Positions 36,446 through 43,915 of a DNA stretch of 64,000 nt are shown piece after piece. This DNA is from Azospirillum brasilense. GTDB taxonomy: Bacteria; Pseudomonadota; Alphaproteobacteria; Azospirillales; Azospirillaceae. Under the pieces are notes generated by a model that was not told the DNA's origin, did no database searches, and was given only the letters and a program-made list of their open reading frames with translations. A program made the position numbers and the translations under genes. Position 1 is the first letter of the stretch. Each line of letters begins with the position of its first letter. The stretch covers positions 38,509 through 102,508 of the forward strand of contig NZ_VITH01000019.1 of the NCBI RefSeq assembly GCF_007827815.1, given 5' to 3'.

Positions 36446-36498
36446 GTTGGCTGGGGCGCCAGGATTCGAACCTGGGAATGGCGGTACCAAAAGCCGTG
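36446..36498 (-). other. tRNA-Gln 3' half: junction of two tandem integrations
   Basis: On the minus strand this reads from a TTG-anticodon loop (GGCTTTTGGTACC) through a full T-arm (CCCAGGTTCGAATCCTGG) to CGCCCCAGCCA. The D-arm and 5' acceptor strand are absent (the sequence before it is AT-rich and unrelated), so it is not a functional tRNA. It is both the inner repeat of the left element (36446-36464) and the left attachment site of the prophage. Confidence 0.85.
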
Positions 36499-36578
36499 TG
36501 CCCCTATTGATTTACTTAGGCTTTTGGATTTTGTGTTGCAGCCGTGTTGCTGCTTACTGCAGCGGTATGTTGCAACTT

Positions 36579-37817
36579 CTACTTCTTGCCAAACAGGCTC
36601 GACTCCAGCGCCGCCATAGCCGATGAGTGATCGGTCTGCCTGTCGAGCAGGTGGCCGTACAGGTCGAACGTCATGGTGATGGTGCTGTGCCCCATGAGGG
36701 CCTGGATGCGTTTGGCGTTCCAGCCCAACTCGATGAACATCGATGCCGCGAAATGCCGAAGATTGTGGAACCCATAGATGGGTTTCGCGTCCGGCTTCTC
36801 GGTCTCTTCGGGGGTCGGCTTGGCTTTGGGCTTTTCGACCAAGCCGCAGGCGACCAGCAGCGGTCGAAGGCACTGTTTGCGGGCGACGTTGTAGTGCATG
36901 GGCTGGCCATCCCAGAACGGGAAAACCAATCCCATTTCCGAAGGCGGGCAGGCCATTTTCCATTCCCGGAGGAGCTGCACCGCCGCCGGGGGGATGGGGA
37001 TTTCACGGCGGCCCATCTTCGACTTCACCGGCCCAACCTGCCGGCGGTAGTCCACGCGCTTGCGGACTTTCACCAGCCCGGTCCGAAGGTCGACGTTCTG
37101 CCATGTCAGGCCCAGCACTTCGGAGATGCGCATTCCGGTGAATGCCGTCACCGTGATCAGCGGACGCCAGGGGATCGGGCGCGTCTTCTGCTCGCCGGTC
37201 TTTGCGTCGGTTTCCATGATGGAAAGCGGCCACAACTCGCTGGCCTTCTCCAGCATCATCCGCACCTCTTCCTTTGTCGGAATGCGGTCGACGTCGTCAA
37301 TATCGCTGTCCGCCTCGTCGAAGTCCTCGGCCCGGCGTTCCTTCACCATCACGCCGACCGCGACGTTGTGAGCGAGAAGGCCCCGGCGCATCGCGTCCTT
37401 CAGAATGGCGCCCAGCGCGGCGACCACCTTGCGGGTCAAGACGCGGGATCGAACCTTCAGCAGTTCGTCCTTGAACGTCTCAACCTGGGGGCGGGTGAGC
37501 CTGGACACCTTCACCGCGCCGAGGCGTGGATTGATGTGCAGCTTCACATACTCCCGGTACCCTTTGAGAGTGACCGGCTGAAGGGACTCACCTTCACATG
37601 TTTCCAGCCACAGCTTGGCCGCTTCCGCGACGGTGATGGATGTGGAGTCGGGGGTGTGGATGCCGAACACCACCTCATTGCGGACCTTGGTCTCGTATGC
37701 CTCTGCCTCCTTCTTCGTTTTGAACTGCCGCGAGCGGCGCTTGCCACCCTGATCCTTGTAGTCCACCTGCCAGACGGCTTTGCCGCTGGGGAGGGTGCGT
37801 TTGCGTACGGATGCCAT
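36579..37817 (-). CDS. Prophage tyrosine integrase
   Basis: 412-residue integrase. It has an N-terminal arm-binding domain (SGKAVWQVDYKDQGGKRRSR), a core-binding domain (about 65-170), and a catalytic domain with Arg230 (TGMRISE), His351 and Arg354 (HNLRHFA), His377 (MGHST) and Tyr387 (DLYGHLL). ATG 37817 has GGGAAGAAAG upstream. It lies 81 bp from the tRNA-Gln fragment and is the enzyme expected to insert the phage there. Confidence 0.93.
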   Translation of the reverse strand: MASVRKRTLPSGKAVWQVDYKDQGGKRRSRQFKTKKEAEAYETKVRNEVVFGIHTPDSTSITVAEAAKLWLETCEGESLQPVTLKGYREYVKLHINPRLGAVKVSRLTRPQVETFKDELLKVRSRVLTRKVVAALGAILKDAMRRGLLAHNVAVGVMVKERRAEDFDEADSDIDDVDRIPTKEEVRMMLEKASELWPLSIMETDAKTGEQKTRPIPWRPLITVTAFTGMRISEVLGLTWQNVDLRTGLVKVRKRVDYRRQVGPVKSKMGRREIPIPPAAVQLLREWKMACPPSEMGLVFPFWDGQPMHYNVARKQCLRPLLVACGLVEKPKAKPTPEETEKPDAKPIYGFHNLRHFAASMFIELGWNAKRIQALMGHSTITMTFDLYGHLLDRQTDHSSAMAALESSLFGKK

Positions 37818-37888
37818 TCTTTCTTCCCACCTTGCGATCAATTCCGACCGATGCGAACTACCTCAACGGAGTTTAAATCCTTTGGGGC

Positions 37889-37917
37889 TTGACGACAATC
37901 CCCATCGGAGTTATGGT
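37889..37917 (+). promoter_or_regulatory. Rightward early promoter of the prophage
   Basis: TTGACG (37889-37894), 17-nt spacer, TATGGT (37912-37917), 25 nt before the first rightward gene. Two copies of CGGAGTT flank the region (about 37867 and 37905) and could be operator half-sites. Confidence 0.55.
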
Positions 37918-37941
37918 CCGTTGGCAAGGGGAGCAAAAAAA

Positions 37942-38640
37942 ATGGCACGCCTCAGCGATCTCGTTACAAAAACATCTGTGGTCCTCGGCATTTCAGAGCC
38001 AACAGTCGCAATGCATGCTCGGCATCTGCGAGAAGGTGGATTGATATCAAAGAGCGGAAGAGGGGCGTCGGCAGCGCGTATGAGCGCCCTTGATGCAGCG
38101 AGGATGCTGATATCATTTCTTTGCACAGATATAGCAAAGAATTCTGCTGAAGTAGTTAGAGATTTTGGATCTTTGGTATTGTTGTATAAAGCGGATGAGC
38201 TAGGTGAAGAAACATCAAAAGATCCAATAAAAGATAAATTTGGCGCGGCGAGTGACGACATATTCGAGCGAACTCTTGCCAATATTTTAGATGCAATGGG
38301 AGGTGAGGAGCATGACCCTTACATGGATGGCGGCATGTTGAATTTCTGTCATATGGAGATCAGATTTAAGGAGTTTATACAAACAATAAGTATTAGCTGT
38401 GGCGGGATCGATTATTTTTATGGGCCAACGGAAGAGCGAGAGTTCATTGAATCTCTGGTGGCGAGTCAAGATAAATATATAGTTGATGAAGTTTCTAGAA
38501 TTAAATCAGCAGAAGAGCTCAGCGTTAAATACAATAGGGGCCTAAGAATTGAGAGGTCCGTGCTAAGCTATGAATTAAAAAGATTGGCTGATCTGATCGC
38601 TGATAGGGATGACACAATATGGAAAGTATTCAACGAATAG
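37942..38640 (+). CDS. Prophage HTH regulator-like protein
   Basis: 232 residues. The N-terminal 45 residues, LGISEPTVAMHARHLREGGL followed by a GRGASAARMS turn, look like a winged helix-turn-helix. The rest is unassigned. Base composition is clearly more AT-rich than the flanking genes (many AAA, ATA, TTT codons), suggesting separate acquisition. AAGGGGAG precedes the ATG. First rightward gene after the integrase; probable early regulator. Confidence 0.65.
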   Translation: MARLSDLVTKTSVVLGISEPTVAMHARHLREGGLISKSGRGASAARMSALDAARMLISFLCTDIAKNSAEVVRDFGSLVLLYKADELGEETSKDPIKDKFGAASDDIFERTLANILDAMGGEEHDPYMDGGMLNFCHMEIRFKEFIQTISISCGGIDYFYGPTEEREFIESLVASQDKYIVDEVSRIKSAEELSVKYNRGLRIERSVLSYELKRLADLIADRDDTIWKVFNE

Positions 38641-38855
38641 GAGAGGCTCTTAAGCAATCTCCGTCTTTGGCTGAAGACATGCTTCATGGGGCCGAAGCCA
38701 TCGGCAAATTCATAGGTCTCGACCCCAGACAGGTCTACCATCAGCGCAAGCGGCTTCCAACTTTTAAGATCGGCGCCCTAATTTGCGCCCGCAAATCCAC
38801 GCTATTGCGCTGGATTGAGGAGCAGGAAGCCAAGTCCACGGGAGCCGCGGCATGA
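38619..38855 (+). CDS. Small DNA-binding protein (excisionase/Cro-like)
   Basis: 78 residues: GAEAIGKFIGLDPRQVYHQR is a typical helix-turn-helix, followed by PTFKIGALICARKSTLLRWI, the wing and recognition segment of an AlpA/excisionase-like protein. It overlaps the preceding gene by 22 nt. Confidence 0.7.
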   Translation: MESIQRIGEALKQSPSLAEDMLHGAEAIGKFIGLDPRQVYHQRKRLPTFKIGALICARKSTLLRWIEEQEAKSTGAAA

Positions 38856-38953
38856 CACGAAGACCGAACAAGTACGAACAGCGGGGCGCCCTCGCGCCAA
38901 CGAAAGGCCCCGCTGCCGTGCTGAACCTGCCGCGCCAACGGCAGACTCACTAA
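38852..38953 (+). CDS. Very small basic protein
   Basis: 33 residues (TRRPNKYEQRGALAPTKGPA then VLNLPRQRQTH). Its ATG overlaps the upstream stop (ATGA) and it fills the gap before the KilA-N gene. No family recognised; it could be non-functional. Confidence 0.4.
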   Translation: MTRRPNKYEQRGALAPTKGPAAVLNLPRQRQTH

Positions 38954-38982
38954 CTCACCCACTCCCTTCCCAAGGAGACGAA

Positions 38983-39930
38983 ATGAGCAACCGCAATATG
39001 GCGGCGACGAACCCGTGCGTCCAGAACGCATGTGGAGAACAGACGGGCAACGTGCCTGCCCCGATCACCCGTAAGTTTAACAAGACCACCATTGGGCAAC
39101 GGCTCGACGGCTACCTGAACGCCACCTCCATGTGCAAGGCGAACGGGAAGGAGTGGTCGCATTATCAGGAAAATTCCGGCACTGCGGCGTTTGTGAATGA
39201 ACTGGCTCTATCCCTCGGAATTCCGAGGGATAGCCTGATCACCTCCAAGCCGGGTCGGCCTGACCGTGGCGGGGGAACCTGGGTTCACCCGCGCATCGCT
39301 TACCATCTCGCCCAGTGGTGCAGCGCGAAGTTCGCGGTGAAGGTCACTGAGTGGATCGAGGAAATCGACACCAAGGGGTATGTGGTCGCGCCGGGCGTCT
39401 CCATCGCTCCCACTCTGGCGCCGGCCCGCAGCCAGACCCCCGACGCTCAGTTCCGGGACCGTCTGCGTTCATTCAAGGCGGCAGGCTTCAGCACCAGCGA
39501 AGCGGCCTTCGCCGCCAACCGCGCTATCCTCGCTCAGACCGGCGTGGACATCTTGGGATCGGGCGGCGTCGTCCGGCCTGATGCCAAGCCCGTTCAGGCA
39601 CTCCTGCCGGCGGACCATCCCAAGGTGCTCGGGCCAACGGAGATCGGCGTCGAGATCGGCGTCCGCACCCGTCAGGGGGCTCTGTCCGGTCGAATGGTCA
39701 ACACCCTCTTGGAGCGGCACGGCTTCCAGATCAAGGGAGGTACCAAGACCACCCCCTGGCACCCGACCGCCAAGGGCGAGCCCTTCGCGCAGTGGGAAGC
39801 GCCGGCAAAGGGTGGTGAGCATGGAGGTTCGGCCAACTGGCTGCGCTGGAAGTTCGGCATCGTGGCCGAGTTGATCGCCGCAACGTCCGCCGAGTCGCAC
39901 TCCCCGTCCGACCAGACGATCCAGCACTGA
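38983..39930 (+). CDS. KilA-N domain protein
   Basis: 315 residues. Residues about 28-135 form a KilA-N domain (RLDGYLNATSMCKANGKEWS, GTWVHPRIAYHLAQWCSAKF). These domains bind DNA and occur in phage antirepressors. A second region (about 150-310) is helical with a possible DNA-binding C-terminus. Strong AAGGAG ribosome site 5 nt before ATG 38983. Confidence 0.85.
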   Translation: MSNRNMAATNPCVQNACGEQTGNVPAPITRKFNKTTIGQRLDGYLNATSMCKANGKEWSHYQENSGTAAFVNELALSLGIPRDSLITSKPGRPDRGGGTWVHPRIAYHLAQWCSAKFAVKVTEWIEEIDTKGYVVAPGVSIAPTLAPARSQTPDAQFRDRLRSFKAAGFSTSEAAFAANRAILAQTGVDILGSGGVVRPDAKPVQALLPADHPKVLGPTEIGVEIGVRTRQGALSGRMVNTLLERHGFQIKGGTKTTPWHPTAKGEPFAQWEAPAKGGEHGGSANWLRWKFGIVAELIAATSAESHSPSDQTIQH

Positions 39931-39940
39931 GGAGCTGGCT

Positions 39941-40225
39941 ATGGAGAAGCCCACCCACGCCGTGACTCCGTTCACGGTGACCCGCTACCGCTGCCCGACC
40001 TGCCGGAAGACCGGATCGAGCCGCGCCCAGATGCAGGCGCACGCCAATACCTGCATCCATAACCCCGACACGCAGGCGTGTGCCACCTGCGGCGCCAACG
40101 TCCAGCACCGTTTGCCGACAGAAGGCGGTTTTACCATCGAGCATGGGTGCGCCAAGGGTGCCCGCGAGTTCGGGAAGACGCTCAACCTGAACTGCCCGTC
40201 ATGGCAGTCGAAGGCGGAGGTGTGA
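39941..40225 (+). CDS. Small zinc-finger-like phage protein
   Basis: 94 residues with paired cysteines and histidines: YRCPTCRKTG, then HANTCIHNPDTQACATCG, suggesting one or two zinc sites. Role unknown. It is followed closely by the next prophage gene. Confidence 0.65.
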   Translation: MEKPTHAVTPFTVTRYRCPTCRKTGSSRAQMQAHANTCIHNPDTQACATCGANVQHRLPTEGGFTIEHGCAKGAREFGKTLNLNCPSWQSKAEV

Positions 40226-40227
40226 CC

Positions 40228-40791
40228 ATGAACATCACCCCTTACGTCTGGGCGCAGAGGTTCGATCCTGCCAACGCCGCTCTCCTCCTGAAGGAGGGTG
40301 GGGAATTCCGCGTCGCGTTCCGCAAGCAGCCATGGCTGGGGCGGGCCATGCTCGTCTCCAACCTCCTTTCGGACGGCATCGAGGACGCCGTGGGCAAGAG
40401 TGGGTTGACGGCCTTGCTGAAGGGCGCGTCGAGTGGCGGCCATATGATCCGCGGCGGCACCTTCGCGACCGACGTCGCCGGGGCGGTGCGGAGCGCTCGG
40501 ACGGTGCTGACGGTGACACTGCTGTCGCTGGACGGGACCGATCGGAGCAAGGAAGTGCTGCGGGCGCGGGACATCTGCTCCGCGACAGTTCTCCTTCTCG
40601 CGGCTGAACCCGGCCTTCAGGCCATGGCCCGCGAGTGGTTTGGGTCCACCAAGGGCGGCGTTCGTCAACTCGGGCGGATGAACCTGCCGGGGATCGGCGC
40701 GGCGCTGCTGTCCGCCCACATGAGCGGGCCGCAGTTCGACGGCGACGCGTTGCCGGGCATCGCGGGCTCTCTGCTGACGGAGGTGTCGTGA
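40228..40791 (+). CDS. Hypothetical prophage protein
   Basis: 187 residues with no family recognised. Ala/Leu/Gly-rich, mostly helical. ATG 40228 follows GCGGAGG. The stop shares a base with the next start (TGATG), placing it in the early gene string. Confidence 0.6.
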   Translation: MNITPYVWAQRFDPANAALLLKEGGEFRVAFRKQPWLGRAMLVSNLLSDGIEDAVGKSGLTALLKGASSGGHMIRGGTFATDVAGAVRSARTVLTVTLLSLDGTDRSKEVLRARDICSATVLLLAAEPGLQAMAREWFGSTKGGVRQLGRMNLPGIGAALLSAHMSGPQFDGDALPGIAGSLLTEVS

Positions 40792-41270
40792 TGGACGGCA
40801 CGTCATTGCGGACGATGGTCGACTCCATGCTCGTCGCCCTGAACGCTGCCCCACCGCTGCCGCAGGCCCCGGAAAGCCATCTGGGCAAGCTGGCGAGCTA
40901 CGACGCTCTCTGGGCTCGGGGCGTAAAGGTTCCGGTGATGGAACTTTGCGACCTCGAACGTCTCGAACGTTTGGGCGACGCGGAGATAACGGCGGGCCGG
41001 CGCGTTGGCGAAGATCCCAACAGCCGAGAGCCGGGCACCGACCGGTCTCGGGCCTACTGGCACGGCTGGCAGGCGGGGCGAATGAAAAGGGTCCCCGACG
41101 AGGCGGACGCCGCTTTTCACGAACTCAACTACCGGGTCTGGTGGTGGGTTCTCCGTCACACGCCCGAGGCCCTTCGGCAAGTCGTGGCCTTCTGGCCCGA
41201 CACCGACATCGCTAACCCCGAAGCCTACGCCGACTTGGAAAGCGCCCTTGAGCGCGGGGAGCCCGTCTGA
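40791..41270 (+). CDS. Hypothetical prophage protein
   Basis: 159 residues. A WHGWQAGRMK segment lies near residue 85, and a Trp-rich YRVWWWVLRHTPEAL near residue 118. No domain recognised. Starts at TGATG and ends where the next gene starts (1-nt overlap). Confidence 0.6.
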   Translation: MDGTSLRTMVDSMLVALNAAPPLPQAPESHLGKLASYDALWARGVKVPVMELCDLERLERLGDAEITAGRRVGEDPNSREPGTDRSRAYWHGWQAGRMKRVPDEADAAFHELNYRVWWWVLRHTPEALRQVVAFWPDTDIANPEAYADLESALERGEPV

Positions 41271-41713
41271 TGACTGCCGACGATACATCCGGGGGCGACG
41301 GCGCTGTCCGACAGCAAATGGCCCGCTCCACGCGTGCCGAGGCGGTTGAACTGGTCATCGCCGCCTACGACAGCCTGTCGGAACAGCGGAGGATCACGTT
41401 CCACATCGCCCAGGCGCAGGACTTTACGGTCCTGGCGGAACTCATCCTGAAGGACCCGAAGGCCCGCCGCCGCCCCACCCAGCTCGGCCACGCGGCGATG
41501 GTCCAGGACAGCGCCCGCTATCACATGGAACGGGCGCTCGGCCTTGCGCAGGACGAAATCACCGTGTTGCGGGAACTGTTCCGCAGCACGCTCGATCAGT
41601 TGGCCCAGGCGCAGATCGCCGTCGGGTTCTACTCCCGGCACGCCCACCAACTGGAGGTCTTGCTGCGCGAGCAGACCGAGGTCGATGTTCGTGACGCGAT
41701 GGGGAGGGCCTAG
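41270..41713 (+). CDS. Hypothetical prophage protein
   Basis: 147 residues, helical, with repeated Gln/Glu-rich segments (ITVLRELFRSTLDQLAQAQI). No family recognised. It is chained to the upstream gene by a 1-nt overlap. Confidence 0.55.
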   Translation: MTADDTSGGDGAVRQQMARSTRAEAVELVIAAYDSLSEQRRITFHIAQAQDFTVLAELILKDPKARRRPTQLGHAAMVQDSARYHMERALGLAQDEITVLRELFRSTLDQLAQAQIAVGFYSRHAHQLEVLLREQTEVDVRDAMGRA

Positions 41714-41716
41714 GCC

Positions 41717-42586
41717 ATGCATGCCTCCGCACTCCTCAACGCGTGGCAGGCCGCCAACCGGGAATGGCTGCGCCTGGGTGAAGACATGGACCAGCGGCAC
41801 GCAGCGCTGGCGGAACGAAGTCCGGCCCGCCCCTACATCGTTGGGCCTCGCGGCTGGTGCATCACCCGCCATGACGAGATTGACGGCTGCCGCTATGCGG
41901 ACAGCACCAAGCGTCGTCTCCACGAGCGGCTGGACACGGCTGTCGCGCAGTACGAAGCCGAACGGGAGGCAGCGGGGCTGAACGAGCTGGAAGACCGCTG
42001 GGTGACGCTGGCGGCCGATATGGAGGGCATGGCGCACCAGTTGGCCGCCGACCGTTCCGGCACGCTGGAGGCTGTGCAGGCCAAGCTGACGCTGTCCGTC
42101 GCCCTGTTCGATGAGAAGGCGGACGGCAGCGCCGTCGAGACGGCTCTCATCCGGTCGGCGCTGGCGGACATCAATGCCCTGTCGGCCACCGTTTCCGAAC
42201 TGATGCGCCTCTCCGCGCTGATGGGCTTCGGCCCCGGCGCTGAGGCTGGACCCGGCGGCGCCGAGGTGTCGCACCTTCTCGAACTGGAGCGCCAGCACAC
42301 CGTCGCTGACGAGCGCTACAACGCCATTCCCGACTCCGAGCCCGACGAGGTGTGGCAGCCGGCGCTTCAGGTGGTTGCGGATCTGGAGAACCAGATCACC
42401 GATGCGCCGATCACGACCATGGTCGGCGCGCTGGTCAAGCTGCGGCTCGCCCGCGGCCCGGTGGGAACCGGAGACGGCCTGATCCCACAGCGCTGCCTGG
42501 ACAGCGCCAGCGACGTGCTGGAGGCCGTGGCGATGCAGGCCGGCTACAACCCGCCCTGGCGCCGCCCGGCGGGAGGTGCCGTATGA
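41717..42586 (+). CDS. Hypothetical prophage protein
   Basis: 289 residues, largely helical. The N-terminal WCITRHDEIDGCRYADSTKR segment (about 50-70) is the most distinctive. The remainder has coiled-coil character. No family recognised. Next gene overlaps its stop (ATGA). Confidence 0.6.
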   Translation: MHASALLNAWQAANREWLRLGEDMDQRHAALAERSPARPYIVGPRGWCITRHDEIDGCRYADSTKRRLHERLDTAVAQYEAEREAAGLNELEDRWVTLAADMEGMAHQLAADRSGTLEAVQAKLTLSVALFDEKADGSAVETALIRSALADINALSATVSELMRLSALMGFGPGAEAGPGGAEVSHLLELERQHTVADERYNAIPDSEPDEVWQPALQVVADLENQITDAPITTMVGALVKLRLARGPVGTGDGLIPQRCLDSASDVLEAVAMQAGYNPPWRRPAGGAV

Positions 42587-42780
42587 CCAGAACCATCATC
42601 CGCGGCCCGTTCAGGGCCCGCCTGCGCATGGTCCGCCCGCAGCCCCCGGCCACACGCCTGCGCGGCGCCATCGCCGACCTGCGGGAGTGCATTCGCGAGG
42701 CGACTGTGAACCGCGACGATCTGCGCGAGATCGCGCACCGTCTGGACGCCCTCGCCGACGATATGGAGGGCCACGCCTGA
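42583..42780 (+). CDS. Small basic prophage protein
   Basis: 65 residues, Arg-rich N-terminus and a short acidic helical C-terminus. ATGA overlap upstream and TGATG overlap downstream support its reality. Function unknown. Confidence 0.55.
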   Translation: MTRTIIRGPFRARLRMVRPQPPATRLRGAIADLRECIREATVNRDDLREIAHRLDALADDMEGHA

Positions 42781-43061
42781 TGAGCTTCTGCGCCCTCCCG
42801 CAGGCTGAACAGGTCCGTCTCCAGCGCATCGCGGAGCATGTCCACGGTCTCGGCCCGCGTGCCGTTGCCGAGGCCCTGGCCGAAGCTCTGGCGCATGGAG
42901 ACATGGGACGCCTGGAGTCCTATCGCCGCCTCGCTCCGGACCTGTTGCTCCTGGTCGGCGGCGACACATTCCCGCCGCGGGCCATGCTGGTCCCGCCGGC
43001 TGATCTTCATGACGACAACGACCGAAACCCCGCCTCCCTGGGCGGCAGAAAGGTGGCATGA
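42780..43061 (+). CDS. Small prophage protein
   Basis: 93 residues, mostly helical (RLQRIAEHVHGLGPRAVAEA). Lies between two overlapping neighbours just before the replication genes. Function unknown. Confidence 0.55.
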   Translation: MSFCALPQAEQVRLQRIAEHVHGLGPRAVAEALAEALAHGDMGRLESYRRLAPDLLLLVGGDTFPPRAMLVPPADLHDDNDRNPASLGGRKVA

Positions 43062-43915
43062 TGCGGACCTATGGGAAGGTTTACACGTCGTTCTGGACGG
43101 ACCCGAAGACCATCACCTTGTCGGGCGATGCGCAACGGCTGGCGCTGTACCTGCTGACCGGCCCGCACAGCAACTCCATCGGCTGTTTCCGGCTTCCGAC
43201 CGGCTACCTGATGGAGGATTTGCACCTCGAACCGGAGCAGGCCGTGGCCGCCATCGCCGAGTTGGAGACGGTCGGCTTCATCGTTCGTGATGCCAAGACG
43301 GGCTGGACGCTGATCGCCAATTTCCTGCGCCACAACCCGCCGGAGAACGGCAAGGTCGGCAAGAGTATGCTGCCGCTGATCGAGGCCGTGCCGCGCGGAA
43401 CAGCCGTCTGGGCGGGCTTGGTAAGGGCTATCCAGCCGCACGGGGAACGGTATCCGGACGGGTATGCGATATCGCTTCTCCGGACCCTGGAAACCGTATC
43501 CCTGCTCGTGCCGGATTCCCTGGAACCGAGCACTGGCAGGGTATCCGATACGGTATGCCATAGGGTATCCGATACCCTGGAACGCAAGTCAGGAACCCCC
43601 GAACCCGAACCCAAACCAGAACCTAACCATTCCGTAGAGGCTTACGCCTCTACGGGCGCCGCGGCGCCCGGCGAGAGTGACGTCTATCGCCGAGGTCGGG
43701 AACTGCTGGGGACGAAGGCCGGCGGCTTGGTCACGAAGCTCCGGAAAAAACTCGATTACGACGACCGTCGGGTCATGCAGGTTCTCGAACTGGCCGGCAC
43801 GAAGGACGTCCCCCGTGAGTATGTCGGGCGCATCCTCAACGACGAGGAGGACGCCACCGCCGAGGCCGTGATCGTGGACATCCGTCGCGAGTACGAAGCG
43901 ATGGGGGTGCTGTGA
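43058..43915 (+). CDS. Prophage replication initiator-like protein
   Basis: 285 residues. The N-terminal 100 residues (TLSGDAQRLALYLLTGPHSN, SIGCFRLPTGYLMEDLHLEP, LRHNPPENGKVGKSM) form the winged-helix domain of phage DnaT/O-like replication proteins. A variable middle (about 125-200) is encoded by DNA with several GGTATCCGATA-type repeats. The C-terminal region (LLGTKAGGLVTKLRKKLDYD) is a conserved helical part. It is followed directly by a primase-helicase, so it is the probable origin-binding or helicase-loading protein. Confidence 0.78.
   Translation: MMRTYGKVYTSFWTDPKTITLSGDAQRLALYLLTGPHSNSIGCFRLPTGYLMEDLHLEPEQAVAAIAELETVGFIVRDAKTGWTLIANFLRHNPPENGKVGKSMLPLIEAVPRGTAVWAGLVRAIQPHGERYPDGYAISLLRTLETVSLLVPDSLEPSTGRVSDTVCHRVSDTLERKSGTPEPEPKPEPNHSVEAYASTGAAAPGESDVYRRGRELLGTKAGGLVTKLRKKLDYDDRRVMQVLELAGTKDVPREYVGRILNDEEDATAEAVIVDIRREYEAMGVL
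43449..43577. repeat. Iteron-like cluster within the prophage replication gene
   Basis: Variants of GGTATSCGATA at 43449, 43461-43473, 43540-43551 and 43564-43577, the last as GGGTATCCGATACCC, nearly palindromic. Reverse half-sites (GGTATGCC at 43552) lie between. Position inside an initiator-like gene suggests the phage origin. Confidence 0.6.

Larger units (their letters stand above)
25311..36464. mobile_element. Integrative element at tRNA-Gln, satellite-like
   Basis: An 11.1-kb segment bounded by 19-bp direct repeats of the tRNA-Gln 3' end. It has a tyrosine integrase at one end, a serine recombinase, a replication protein with internal repeats, a leftward operon of small proteins and a cargo block at the opposite end. 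No terminase, portal, capsid or full tail genes and no conjugation genes were recognised. The size and int-replication-cargo layout are those of phage satellites; an integrative plasmid-like element is the alternative. Confidence 0.75.

Noticed and set aside
36446..36498. Functional tRNA-Gln gene
   Set aside because: The anticodon loop and T-arm are present but the D-arm and 5' acceptor strand are missing and the anticodon stem is only partly paired.
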